A DNA stretch of 64,000 nucleotides from Dyella terrae (GTDB lineage Bacteria > Pseudomonadota > Gammaproteobacteria > Xanthomonadales > Rhodanobacteraceae): NCBI RefSeq assembly GCF_022394535.1, contig NZ_CP089414.1, positions 62,001-126,000 of the forward strand. The letters run 5' to 3'. This document shows, piece by piece, positions 8,836 to 16,888 of the stretch; position 1 is the first letter of the stretch; the number at the start of each line of letters is the position of its first letter. The position numbers were made by a program, and so were the translations under genes. The notes beneath the pieces are model-generated. The model did no database searches, was not told the DNA's origin, and saw nothing but the letters and a program-made list of their open reading frames with translations.

Positions 8836-9429
8836 ATGTTAATGATCAAGCAATTTGACGATGAGCAACGTGATGATGAGGCCAGCTGGGCAGGTCATCT
8901 ATCTACATGGCATGACTATGTACAAGTAAGGAAGCTCTTGGAAAGCTATGGGCCTTATCGATTCTTCCTGACGCTCAGTTTTAATTACGAATTGTCAGAT
9001 CATGAAGGGCAAGAGGCACTAGCCAAGCTATGGCGCCGACTGATGAAGAAGGTCCTCGGCAAGCGCTGGATCAGCAAGGGCGTCAAACCAATGACGGGCG
9101 TCGCAGTGCTGGAAAAGGCGCAGATCTTTGCACAGTCGACCCGTGAATTCGGTAGCTGTCACTTTCATCTACTTGTACACCACCATCCGCACCTTTCCGA
9201 GGATGATCTGATCGCCTCGATCACACTGCTGCTTGCCTTTGCCGATGCCGCTAAGCAACTGACGCATAAGAACCGCCGCTGGCAGCTAGTCAGCAAACAC
9301 GGTGTCAGCCTCAAGATCATTGGACCCGGTGAAAGCCCCAGTTTCGTTAAATACGTCGCCAAGGAGGCCCTACGCCATGGATGGAAGTGGGATGAGCGCG
9401 TCTTCTACTTAGGCAAAGACGGCATCTGA
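8836..9429 (+). CDS. HUH-type replication initiator-like (YagK/YfjJ, inovirus Gp2-like)
   Basis: 197 aa. The segment SCHFHLLVHHHP carries the HUH signature of rolling-circle initiators, and FVKYVAKEALRH supplies a Tyr-x-x-Lys helix that could hold the nicking tyrosine. This arrangement is that of the inovirus-type Gp2 / YagK-YfjJ proteins found on prophage and satellite-like islands. An excellent AGGAGAT site precedes the ATG at 8836. Together with the upstream iterons it suggests the island can, or once could, replicate after excision. Nicking activity is inferred, not shown. Confidence 0.75.
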   Translation: MLMIKQFDDEQRDDEASWAGHLSTWHDYVQVRKLLESYGPYRFFLTLSFNYELSDHEGQEALAKLWRRLMKKVLGKRWISKGVKPMTGVAVLEKAQIFAQSTREFGSCHFHLLVHHHPHLSEDDLIASITLLLAFADAAKQLTHKNRRWQLVSKHGVSLKIIGPGESPSFVKYVAKEALRHGWKWDERVFYLGKDGI

Positions 9430-9608
9430 GTAGATCCCCTATGGGCTGCGCGGCGATCAACTTGATCGCACAGAACATTGGCAGCCCCAAGCTGTAGCTC
9501 AATCAAATGTTGCTGCGGCAATCCCTAAAACCTGATGAGACTCGCCGGAACGAGCAAACGGCGGGCGAGGGTGACTATTGCTCAAAACATGACTATCAAG
9601 GAATCCTA

Positions 9609-10238
9609 ATGAATAAAGAACACATGATGCTGAATTCCAGCGACCGTATCATCTGCGTAGAAGTCGATCCCGCCGCGCCTCCACAACTGCTCTCGATCGG
9701 GGGAGAAACACAACGTTTCGGGCCATACATCGCACGTCTAGAACTCGATGTCGAGGTACCTTCCGAGGCTAAGCTCGTGGCCTTCCTACGCCACCTAGTG
9801 CGCATCCAGCATTCCCCGTGCGATGGTCTTTTTGGCAGTGCTCCGGGGACAATACATGGTCACATAGTCGTGCAAGATCCGAGTTGCGACGGCAAATTCC
9901 CTGGAGGCACGTATCGCGTGGTGATGTGGATAGCAGACGATCCCTCCTTCCACGGCGTTGATGACGATGGTCGCGCAGAGAACGCAGAGAACGCTGCTTA
10001 TGCGTTTGAGATGGGCGCGGAAAATGTATTTTTCGAGCTCGACAGCGGCCTCTCACCGTGCCAAGACGGCATCCTACATCGCTGGGTGTCCACGGCTGTT
10101 CCGGAATGTTGGCTTAGCTACCAAAAGGGCATTGCCACGGTAGGGTGGCCTATAGGTCTGCACGCGCACTTCGTAGGCCCTGACCTGTTCGAAGTTCCAA
10201 TGGACGGCGACATCATCAAGCCGAAATCAAGCGATTGA
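9609..10238 (+). CDS. hypothetical protein next to Rep-like gene
   Basis: 209 aa from the ATG at 9609, which has AAGGA upstream; an earlier in-frame ATG at 9507 lacks a site. It is acidic and globular, with no signal peptide or membrane helix. Cysteines are scattered and not paired as in zinc sites. A short repeat ENAEN in the middle is the only unusual feature. I do not recognise a domain. It is co-directional with the Rep-like gene, so it may belong to the same module. Confidence 0.6.
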   Translation: MNKEHMMLNSSDRIICVEVDPAAPPQLLSIGGETQRFGPYIARLELDVEVPSEAKLVAFLRHLVRIQHSPCDGLFGSAPGTIHGHIVVQDPSCDGKFPGGTYRVVMWIADDPSFHGVDDDGRAENAENAAYAFEMGAENVFFELDSGLSPCQDGILHRWVSTAVPECWLSYQKGIATVGWPIGLHAHFVGPDLFEVPMDGDIIKPKSSD

Positions 10239-10568
10239 TATCCGTCAGTTAGCTAACGGTGAGGGTTAACGAGAGAATCTTTCGATGACCCCGTGGAAAT
10301 GCCCCAGAAGCAATGGGATGGAGCGGAAGTTGGACACAGGCTGTGCCTATATATGTGGTCTAACTCCGCTCCATGCCCACTATTGGATCAACCGGAAGCC
10401 TTGTGGTGTGGGCGCCGTTGTTCGAGGGAAGGTTGGGAAAACAGGTCGAGCTAGGCCACTTAGACAGGCTGGCAAATAGGAGATATTCCCCTAGTTGACC
10501 TTTCGAATACCGTTTCCTCTTACCCTGTGGGCAACACCGCAGCGACCCATAAGATCTCAGGTGGGGTG
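10239..10568. other. gene-free interval with hairpin
   Basis: 330 bp with no convincing gene. It contains a long imperfect inverted repeat, ATGGAGCGGAAGTT (10318-10331) and AACTCCGCTCCAT (10362-10374), enclosing a smaller hairpin CACAG-G-CTGTG. A folded RNA or a protein-binding site is possible. Confidence 0.4.
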
Positions 10569-10859
10569 TCAGGTGTTCTTGGCCCACGATTTCTCCAGCC
10601 TCTTGGCAAAGGCTGTCAGTGTTGAGCCACAAGCTGAGCTCCAATCATGCAGCTGGAGTGCGTCGAGCCGAATGATTCCCCTCTCGGCCATCGATACGTA
10701 GGACTGTGAGCGTCCTAGTTTCCTTCCCAGTTCCGCCTGTAACAGGCCTGCCTCACCCCGCAAGTCCACAAGAGTCTTCAGCACGGCGGCGTATTCAGGC
10801 CTGTGTAGGCTCTTTGGTGCCGGGGGAGCTTTTGGGCGTGGCTTTTTGGGCTGTGCCAT
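10569..10859 (-). CDS. XRE-family HTH regulator
   Basis: 96 aa. A basic proline-rich head (about 1-20) is followed by a Cro/CI-type helix-turn-helix: LLQAELGRKLGRSQSYVSMAE. Such short XRE proteins often autoregulate. Three TTTGATAT half-sites lie 40-80 bp upstream of the start (10901-10940). It is divergent from the zinc-ribbon gene at 11011, so both could be controlled from this region. I see no toxin gene directly beside it, so antitoxin function is not indicated. Confidence 0.8.
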   Translation of the reverse strand: MAQPKKPRPKAPPAPKSLHRPEYAAVLKTLVDLRGEAGLLQAELGRKLGRSQSYVSMAERGIIRLDALQLHDWSSACGSTLTAFAKRLEKSWAKNT

Positions 10860-10900
10860 GGGTTCGCCTCACGAGGGTGAGCGAAACCTATAGCTAAGCC

Positions 10901-10940
10901 TTTGATATGCCGACTTTTAATATCAAATGTTTTGATATTT
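10901..10940. promoter_or_regulatory. probable operator of the XRE regulator
   Basis: TTTGATAT (10901-10908), its inverse ATATCAAA (10920-10927) and TTTGATAT again (10932-10939) in an AT-rich divergent promoter region. TTTGATAT also occurs near 26,227 upstream of the serine recombinase. Confidence 0.5.
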
Positions 10941-11010
10941 TGCGAACGTAAGGATACGCTGCGTGACAGAAACGGGCCTCGGCCTTTCATGGAATTCAAA
11001 CGGGGGAGTT

Positions 11011-11208
11011 ATGGCTGGAGCCGCTGGGGCAATCGTTGTCCGTGACGATGGCAAGACCATCTACTGGCGTAAGAAGTGTGAGAGCTGCGGCTTTGTAGAG
11101 CCCGGTTCCCATGCTTCTGCCAAGCCAGCACCCCACTCGATGCTAACTCGCGGCGCCTTCCATTGCCCCAAATGCCGGCGAACCTCAGAAGTCATCCTAT
11201 TCGGCTAG
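11011..11208 (+). CDS. small zinc-ribbon protein
   Basis: 65 aa from the ATG at 11011, preceded by GGGGGAG. Two Cys-x2-Cys pairs (CESC and CPKC, about 31 residues apart) form a likely zinc ribbon. No other domain is present. The function is unknown. It starts a plus-strand run of four small genes with short gaps (11011-12487). Confidence 0.6.
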   Translation: MAGAAGAIVVRDDGKTIYWRKKCESCGFVEPGSHASAKPAPHSMLTRGAFHCPKCRRTSEVILFG

Positions 11209-11227
11209 CCCATTTTCAACTCTTCCC

Positions 11228-11764
11228 ATGACCGCTGCCATTCCGGCAATGGATCAACACTCACTCAATCACATCACTGACATGACTGAAGAAGCCAAGA
11301 AAGCCGACTCGAAGAAGGTATGGGTAAGAACGATCGGGGGCGCCCTGATTGGATGGGGTGTTGTGCATTTTATTGGTACTGCATTTGGTCATTCCGGCGC
11401 AGACCATGTGACCTCAATCGGCATGGTCCGCTTGACCTCTTGCGAGTACGTGGAGAGTTATGGCGACCACACCATGGGCTATAAGTGTGTGGCAAAGAAC
11501 TGGGCGGATGAACCCAGTAGACCTCGGGCGCAATGTGTTTCGTTCGATGATCATGGACGACTGATTGGCTCAGCCATGTCGATTCGATCACTGAGTGGTG
11601 AAACGCTTGGTCCGGGCGAAGAGCGGGTAGTGTCCCTGATCCTTCAGGAATCGGCGAAGTATGCCGAGTGCTCGGACAACGGAGACATCTTTACGTGGGA
11701 TTCGCTCATGAAAAACAAGGCGGATCTGGAGAAAGACAAGCTCATCACAGTGGTTCCCCTATGA
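11228..11764 (+). CDS. hypothetical single-pass membrane protein
   Basis: 178 aa. A charged N terminus (about 1-30) is followed by one hydrophobic segment (TIGGALIGWGVVHFIGTAFG, about 35-54) and then a soluble region with paired cysteines (SCEYV, YKCVA, AQCVS, AECSD) suggestive of disulphides outside the cytoplasm. No family was recognised. Its stop overlaps the next start as ATGA, so the two are translationally coupled. Confidence 0.6.
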   Translation: MTAAIPAMDQHSLNHITDMTEEAKKADSKKVWVRTIGGALIGWGVVHFIGTAFGHSGADHVTSIGMVRLTSCEYVESYGDHTMGYKCVAKNWADEPSRPRAQCVSFDDHGRLIGSAMSIRSLSGETLGPGEERVVSLILQESAKYAECSDNGDIFTWDSLMKNKADLEKDKLITVVPL

Positions 11765-12147
11765 CTTGCTGGGTCAATCGCAGGGCATTTCTAATAAGCA
11801 TTGCTATGGGAGCATGGTTGATCGGTCAGCAAGCGCTCGCTGATTCGCAGGAGAGCCTGCAAAGCGGCCACTGTACGTCGACCTTCACTTATCGCTACCG
11901 GCCCGTTCCCCCGTATCCAGCGACCGCCCGAAAGCAGCACCACGCAGGTACGACGGTGCTCGACATTGTTGTAAACCCGGACGGGACGCCGAACGCAGTA
12001 AAGGTATATGGCAGTAGCGGATATCCGGAACTGGACCAGTCGGCGCTTGCCACAGCCGGCACTTGGCATTTCTCTCCTGTGACCTGCAAAGAGAATGGAC
12101 TACCTACTCAAGGTCACATTCGTGTTCCCATTACCTTTGGAGCATAG
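11761..12147 (+). CDS. secreted protein with TonB C-terminal domain
   Basis: 128 aa. A signal peptide (RRAFLISIAMGAWLIGQQALA) is followed by a TonB-C fold: YRPVPPYPATARKQHHAGTTV and the VNPDGTPNAVKVYGSSGYPELDQSA pattern typical of energy-transducer or stand-alone TonB-C proteins. It lacks the membrane anchor and proline spacer of true TonB, so it is probably a periplasmic structural domain rather than an energiser. The ATG at 11761 overlaps the upstream stop. Confidence 0.8.
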   Translation: MTCWVNRRAFLISIAMGAWLIGQQALADSQESLQSGHCTSTFTYRYRPVPPYPATARKQHHAGTTVLDIVVNPDGTPNAVKVYGSSGYPELDQSALATAGTWHFSPVTCKENGLPTQGHIRVPITFGA

Positions 12148-12151
12148 CCCC

Positions 12152-12487
12152 ATGACTAAGGCTGTACTGGTTTCGCTGGGCCTCACCTTAGTGTTGATGT
12201 CCACCCTAGCAACGGCCAAAGAACGAAACTGGCAGGAATCCACGGAGACCGAAACCAAGCTGTGGGTGCGTGACAAGAGCGAAGGCGCGCCGTTCGAAGC
12301 TACCTTCAAGGTCACCAAGCCGGATGGCAGTACCAGCGTTGCGAAGGCCAAATCAGGGCAGGGCGGAGTGGCCGAGGTCAGTTTCCCACAGAGCTTCGGG
12401 CTGTATGGCCCCATGGCTCATGGCAACTATCGTTGGGAAGCATCTGTAGACGGAAGAATTGTCGCGACCGACGAATTTGGCCGGTAA
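12152..12487 (+). CDS. small exported hypothetical protein
   Basis: 111 aa. A clear signal peptide (KAVLVSLGLTLVLMSTLATA) is followed by a beta-rich domain of about 85 residues that looks like an immunoglobulin or carboxypeptidase-regulatory fold (KVTKPDGSTSVAKAKSG). It follows the TonB-C protein by 4 bp, so it is probably co-expressed and periplasmic. No specific family was recognised. Confidence 0.65.
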   Translation: MTKAVLVSLGLTLVLMSTLATAKERNWQESTETETKLWVRDKSEGAPFEATFKVTKPDGSTSVAKAKSGQGGVAEVSFPQSFGLYGPMAHGNYRWEASVDGRIVATDEFGR

Positions 12488-12829
12488 GAAATTCGACGAC
12501 CATTTGACCTGCGCCCGATACAACTTTGGCTTTTGGATTGTTTCCTTTTTTATGCCATCGTTGAGACGGCTACTAGGCTGAATTTGCGAGAGCAATGTAG
12601 ACGGCAAGGTCCACTTTGGGTCGGAATGTTCGTAGCTGGCCGGTGCAAGTCCCGCCCACACCGGCGGCGATCTGCCGGCGACGCCCAGTGTCATGGAAGG
12701 CGGAACGGAATACCTATAATGGGTCGGGAGAGGACCTTGGCTCCCCCTTAACAAAGAAGAGCCCCGCTAGACCGCTCGGGGCTAATTGATGCACTGGGCT
12801 TGTGCTTAAGAGTGGAGCGCTGTCAAAAG
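12488..12829. other. gene-free interval, diverged hairpin copies
   Basis: No supported gene. It has a perfect AGCCCCG...CGGGGCT hairpin (12760-12783) without a T-run, and two diverged relatives of the array hairpin: GGTCCACTTTGGGTCGGAAT near 12608, and ATGGGTCGGGAGAGGACCTT near 12719. It marks the left edge of the repeat-gene array. Confidence 0.4.
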
Positions 12830-12943
12830 CTATCCTCGCCGCGCCCGGCGGGACTGCAACCGGCTGTTATCGATGGCACCACGGCGCGCCAAAAACAGCA
12901 CAGCAACAACGGCCACTCCATTGGCTAGCACTTCCAGCAACAT
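12830..12943 (-). CDS. possible 37-aa membrane peptide
   Basis: ATG at 12943 with an AAGGGGG ribosome site, then one hydrophobic helix (MLLEVLANGVAVVAVLFLA) and a basic tail rich in Arg. It is small and unconfirmed. The good ribosome site and amphipathic layout are the only support. Confidence 0.35.
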   Translation of the reverse strand: MLLEVLANGVAVVAVLFLARRGAIDNSRLQSRRARRG

Positions 12944-13002
12944 CGATCCCCCTTTGATCGCCAAACTGGCACGGGAGAGTCGTATTCGCAAGTGCATGCG
13001 AC

Positions 13003-13254
13003 TCAAGGAAAGTCGTGCTGCAAATGCCCTCGACTGAGTTCGGTCAAGCCGTGGCGCTCCATCGTCGCGTAAACCTGCTCCCACCACCAAACACGATCCC
13101 GATGATCCACTGCTGACGATGGCACTTGGGCTAGGCGTTCGAATGCCTCCCAAAGTACTTCTTCAGCCTGCCCTTCCGTTTTCAGCTTAATCAGCTCGGC
13201 ATCGAGCTGCACAAACCGCTCTAACAGTTGGTCTCTCGTCAAACTCATGCCCAT
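13003..13254 (-). CDS. small acidic hypothetical protein of the array
   Basis: 83 aa (or 81 from the second Met). Soluble, helical and acidic with several tryptophans (VWWWEQ). Size and composition resemble immunity or antitoxin-type proteins, but I recognise no family. It is the first solid gene of the minus-strand array, with the hairpin at 13351-13378 about 100 bp upstream. Confidence 0.55.
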   Translation of the reverse strand: MGMSLTRDQLLERFVQLDAELIKLKTEGQAEEVLWEAFERLAQVPSSAVDHRDRVWWWEQVYATMERHGLTELSRGHLQHDFP

Positions 13255-13497
13255 CGCCGCTTTCCCGTCTACGCAACGAGACGTTGCGCCCCGGGCCTTT
13301 CAAACTGCTTACCGGATAGCTTGGCGGGATAGTTCAAGCTCGTCTCTGAAAGGTCTGCTATGGGTCGGAGGCGGACCTAAGCAGACGCTCAACGTCTGAG
13401 GCAAACAGCGCCCCGAGCCCAGGCGGCTGATATGTTTGACCCGATATGGGTGACGAGTTCGATCCAGACCAACTGGCCGCATTTTTCGGCCGGAAAG

Positions 13498-14142
13498 TCA
13501 TGGCCGTGTCCCTTCTTGGACTTCGTTAGCGCAGAGCTGGCCCGCCAACATCTCCGCCTGAAAGCGCCGGTAACTCAGCACCGCGGCCACGTCCAGCATG
13601 CCCAGCCAGCGCGGTGCCGTCGGCCACATCGGCTCGGTGACCAGGCCCAGGGCCAGCAGGATGTCGCGGTGCATACAGCGCACGTCTTGCCAGTCGAACG
13701 TGTCACTACTGAGCGACAGCTGGCGCCACCGACTTCTCTGAATGATCAGCGACACCGTGCCCTTATACTGGACGAGGCCCAGCTGCGCGATGTCCTCCAA
13801 CACGATCACCCGTCGGCCGACGAGCCAAGTGCGCACAAGCGCTCGGTTATCAATAACAACGCGGACCGTCGCCACATACGCTAAGCCGGCGACGGCGACC
13901 GCCGCGCCTAATGCTGAGACGCCGGCCAGCAGCGGATGGTGATTGCCCAGACCCTGCCACGCCCCCCACATCGCCACGCCTCCACAGACCAGGAGCGCCA
14001 GAGTGTTCAACAGACGCGTTTGGGGGAGCGGGTTGTAATGTTTGCTCCCCGTGTCAGGGGCGGCGTGGGAACCATTGATGTTGCCAGGAGAAAGTGCTCC
14101 CCTTTCCTTCATTGCTTCCGCGAATTTGTCAGGTGTTTTCAA
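13498..14142 (-). CDS. hypothetical two-helix membrane protein of the array
   Basis: 214 aa from a TTG start at 14142, chosen for the strong GAGGAG site 8 bases upstream; an ATG at 14208 is open but has none. A soluble head of about 50 residues is followed by two adjacent membrane helices (LLNTLALLVCGGVAMWGAW and AGVSALGAAVAVAGLAYVA) and then a beta-rich cytoplasmic domain (VRVVIDNRALVRTWLVG) resembling the PH-like domains of bacterial membrane proteins. The function is unknown. Hairpin repeats occur on both sides. Confidence 0.6.
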   Translation of the reverse strand: MKTPDKFAEAMKERGALSPGNINGSHAAPDTGSKHYNPLPQTRLLNTLALLVCGGVAMWGAWQGLGNHHPLLAGVSALGAAVAVAGLAYVATVRVVIDNRALVRTWLVGRRVIVLEDIAQLGLVQYKGTVSLIIQRSRWRQLSLSSDTFDWQDVRCMHRDILLALGLVTEPMWPTAPRWLGMLDVAAVLSYRRFQAEMLAGQLCANEVQEGTRP

Positions 14143-14277
14143 GCTGATCTCCTCCTCGGGAAGGTCTGCACTACTTGCTGCGAACAGGGGTAACGCCACG
14201 GCACGCACGATCAGACCATTGCTTACAGTTCCCCTTAGTGCTTAGGTCCGTTATGGGTCGCAAGCAGACCTTACGAT

Positions 14278-14595
14278 TTACCAAGCTGTCGCTATACGCA
14301 ATGGATGCGACGGGTTCTCGGCTATGAACGCGTCAACGTCCGCGAGCCTTGAAGGTAATGCTGGGCCTGATGTGCTCCGGTAACTGAAGAACCGAAAACC
14401 TGCCCGATGGAGACGGCGCACCTTCTCCCACTGCTCCTTGTCCCGCTTCTTTGGTGCGCGAAATGATCGCCCCATGATGTAAAGCTGTCCCCCACATTGC
14501 GGACATCTGGCACCTCCCTCGATGCGCGGTCGGGTCTTAAAGCTCTTGCAGCATCCGAAGCAGGCATGTGCCACTAGATAATCTGGTCCGGCCAT
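14278..14595 (-). CDS. zinc-ribbon hypothetical protein of the array
   Basis: 105 aa. Cys-x2-Cys pairs (CFGCC near 13 and CPQC near 32) form an N-terminal zinc ribbon, followed by a basic helical region and a short C-terminal tail. The function is unknown. It is flanked by hairpin copies at 14244-14272 and 14621-14648, giving a compact gene-plus-repeat unit of about 370 bp. Confidence 0.6.
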   Translation of the reverse strand: MAGPDYLVAHACFGCCKSFKTRPRIEGGARCPQCGGQLYIMGRSFRAPKKRDKEQWEKVRRLHRAGFRFFSYRSTSGPALPSRLADVDAFIAENPSHPLRIATAW

Positions 14596-14656
14596 AGGCC
14601 CTCGATCCTTCAGCTAGCTGCGTCCGCTACCGGTCGGAAGTAGACATGTCGATCTA

Positions 14657-15364
14657 TCACCAACTACCTGCCATCACGGCTAGTGACTCTGATGAATTCG
14701 TCTCTGGGGCCCGCGTAGCCTCCACCAATCCGACTGGGCTGTCGGCGTAAAGGAGTACCCACCGACGCGCAGGCATGCGCGCTCGTCGGTTGCCTATTCT
14801 CACCACTCCGGACACGTCGTCCTTTAACTCCACAGCAACGTTTGGTGGGTCAAACCCACTTGCCAGAAGAACATCGCGACGACTTATTCCTTGTTCGCTC
14901 ATCCATGCGGATCGGGAGACCCGCAAGTGTAAGGATCTTGCGATGGCGCTCTTTGGAATAACCCCTGAAATACGAACACATCCACCAATCCAAAGGGCAT
15001 CACTACTGACCACATGGGGCATGGATCGCAGCGTGCTTCGAACAGCCACCGCCCAACCAAGACTCAACAGATAAGTCGCGGCGATGACAGCATGAATGAT
15101 CATTGGATGGTTCGCGCGGGACAAGGCCACAACGATGAAGGACAGCGGAACATCGCCGATAAGCCCAATGAGCACGATCGGCACAAGAATGCTGGTTAAC
15201 GGACCATTGGCGACCGAAAAGAATTTGCCTGCCGGGTAGCCCGCAGCAACTAGAGCGCTGGGCCGCGGTTTACGCATGAGGATGGCGGCGAGTTCTTGCC
15301 AGAGGCTCGGGATGTGGGGGCTTGGCTTCAAGTAAATGATGTCCCTATCAACTGTTCTATCCAC
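14657..15364 (-). CDS. hypothetical membrane protein of the array
   Basis: 235 aa. Two hydrophobic stretches (PLTSILVPIVLIGLIGDVPL and HAVIAATYLLSLGWAVAV) lie in the first half. The second half is a soluble beta-rich domain ending in an acidic tail. It resembles the neighbouring 13498-14142 protein in layout but not in sequence. The function is unknown. Hairpin copies border it on both sides. Confidence 0.55.
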   Translation of the reverse strand: MDRTVDRDIIYLKPSPHIPSLWQELAAILMRKPRPSALVAAGYPAGKFFSVANGPLTSILVPIVLIGLIGDVPLSFIVVALSRANHPMIIHAVIAATYLLSLGWAVAVRSTLRSMPHVVSSDALWIGGCVRISGVIPKSAIARSLHLRVSRSAWMSEQGISRRDVLLASGFDPPNVAVELKDDVSGVVRIGNRRARMPARRWVLLYADSPVGLVEATRAPETNSSESLAVMAGSW

Positions 15365-15414
15365 TCAACGAGCGGAAAGGTCGGCTCCGGGTCGGTAACG
15401 GACATTGTCGATGC

Positions 15415-15660
15415 TTAATCCGGTTGCGGAAGTTTGCCAGCGATTGCATCGAGCCATAGCTCCCAAGCTCCGGGGTCACCCGGCATGCCGTTCTCCCAAA
15501 TCCCGGGTGAAAGGTCCCCGAGCATCGCCCCGATTCGATATTCGTGGCCGAATCGGTAGTAGTACTTGATGAGATGCAGCATCGCTCTGTACGCATCAGC
15601 TCTCGTCATGAGCTCTGAGGCAGTAGGCAGCGTGTCCAATGTGTCCATCGTGTCCCCCAT
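15415..15660 (-). CDS. small acidic hypothetical protein of the array
   Basis: 81 aa, or 77 from the Met four codons later, which has the better GGGGGA site. A helical protein with the motif LIKYYYRFGHEYRIGAMLGD and a Trp-rich C-terminal half. Small acidic helical proteins of this kind are common among immunity proteins; that is only an analogy. Hairpins lie at 15378-15406 and 15707-15731. Confidence 0.55.
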   Translation of the reverse strand: MGDTMDTLDTLPTASELMTRADAYRAMLHLIKYYYRFGHEYRIGAMLGDLSPGIWENGMPGDPGAWELWLDAIAGKLPQPD

Positions 15661-15729
15661 AAACCCCTAATGGCTGCAATCTACTGAGTGCTTCGCTCTG
15701 CCGGCAACGTCCGATTCGGGCGGCGGACC

Positions 15730-16191
15730 TTAACTGACGAGGCGACGCATGCTCATACCGCCTTTCAAAAGAGCGGACAAACGCCACCGACTCCCGTCGG
15801 GTGAGTCATAGAACTCAGCGAACGCCTCGTCAGGTTTCAACTGGTCAGAGCCGCCCCTCTTCATATGCTGTCGAACTAGCCAAAGTATCCGGTAGTAGTC
15901 AGAAACAACTTCTTCGTCGGCGGAAGGTGGAATTGCTGCTTCCACCAAGCGTCTCTGGCGTTCGACAAACCAGGGCGGCATTGCGCCAGTTTCGATCATT
16001 GCGTAGAACCCCAGCCAGCCTTCAGGCTCGGGCCATGCCTGCTTGTATTGCTCACGGGCGGCAGCGCTTAGTTCTTTGAACCAAGGGACCCATGCGAGCC
16101 AGTACTCCTCTCCATGCCCCATCCGCCATCCAATACTCCCCCAAGGAATCGTCGGAAAGGCGATCCACACAGGCTTTCGCTCATCACTCAT
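15730..16191 (-). CDS. tryptophan-rich hypothetical protein of the array
   Basis: 153 aa, soluble, with nine or more tryptophans concentrated in the first 80 residues (VWIAFPTIPWGSIGWRMG) and a C-terminal region SPDGSRWRLSALLKGG. No signal peptide or helix. No family recognised. Its stop overlaps the end of the 15707-15731 hairpin, and the 16203-16230 copy precedes its start by about 10 bp. Confidence 0.55.
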   Translation of the reverse strand: MSDERKPVWIAFPTIPWGSIGWRMGHGEEYWLAWVPWFKELSAAAREQYKQAWPEPEGWLGFYAMIETGAMPPWFVERQRRLVEAAIPPSADEEVVSDYYRILWLVRQHMKRGGSDQLKPDEAFAEFYDSPDGSRWRLSALLKGGMSMRRLVS

Positions 16192-16235
16192 TGGTTCCCC
16201 TTAGGTCTGCAATGGGTCGCAAGCGGACCTTTCAG

Positions 16236-16500
16236 CTAGCTCCGCTCAATGTACAAAACCATGTCGGGATGATGCTCCCCGATGGTCTCAACGGCGTCTT
16301 GAATTGCGGATTCGTTAGCGGGATCAACCCCAATTCGCAAAGTCGGTTAGATCGAAGCCTTCCGCGCGAAGGCGCGAGAGATCCGTCGCCTCCAACAGGC
16401 CTTGATTCACCCAGATCGCCGCCTTTCCACCCCGGGCCACGTCGAACAGTTCCGCCACGCCTCGTTTCGTCAGTGCGAAAAGAACCAAAGTAGTTTCCAT
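16236..16500 (-). pseudogene. frameshifted small protein of the array
   Basis: The reading frame starts at the ATG 16500 (METTLVLFALTKRGVAELF) and hits TGA after DLTDFANWG at 16324. The coding continues in another frame as VDPANESAIQDAVETIGE to a stop at 16236. One G fewer in the GGGG run (16330-16333) joins the frames into about 87 aa (...FANWVDPANES...). A hairpin copy follows the stop as in its neighbours. Unknown function; either a recent mutation or a sequence error. Confidence 0.55.
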
Positions 16501-16888
16501 GAGTCTTCCGTGAAGAATTGCCGCATTGGGTCGGAAGCTGGAAAACGCCAAGCAATTGCACACTGACACTAGAAACATTGCACAGTGGCGCCAGACAAAC
16601 TGCGCACCAACGCCAAAGACTCTGCACATGAGCACCAGCCTGCACGATTAGGCCAGCATGCAGGTTGCTGCTATTGATCTGCCCAACAGCGTTATTGACG
16701 CGGATTCATTTTATGGTGGAACAGCATTCCAGCACGGTTTGATCAACATGCTGGTGCCGAGCACCTTGCTTCCGTTGCCTAACTTGGGCCCTTCCGGAAG
16801 ATCTGCTTTGGATTGTGAAGGCGGACACTTTGATGACCACTCCGCTCAGCTTTTACATCGCCTACGACGAAGCCGGACTTGCGACCAT
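16501..16888. other. gene-free interval with two diverged hairpins
   Basis: About 390 bp. It holds diverged hairpin copies at 16518-16542 and 16799-16830 and no convincing gene. It probably represents decayed array units at the junction with the acyltransferase block. Confidence 0.4.

Noticed and set aside
12630..12680. tRNA-like T-arm (GGTGCAAGTCCCGCCC)
   Set aside because: No acceptor, D or anticodon arm can be built around it.
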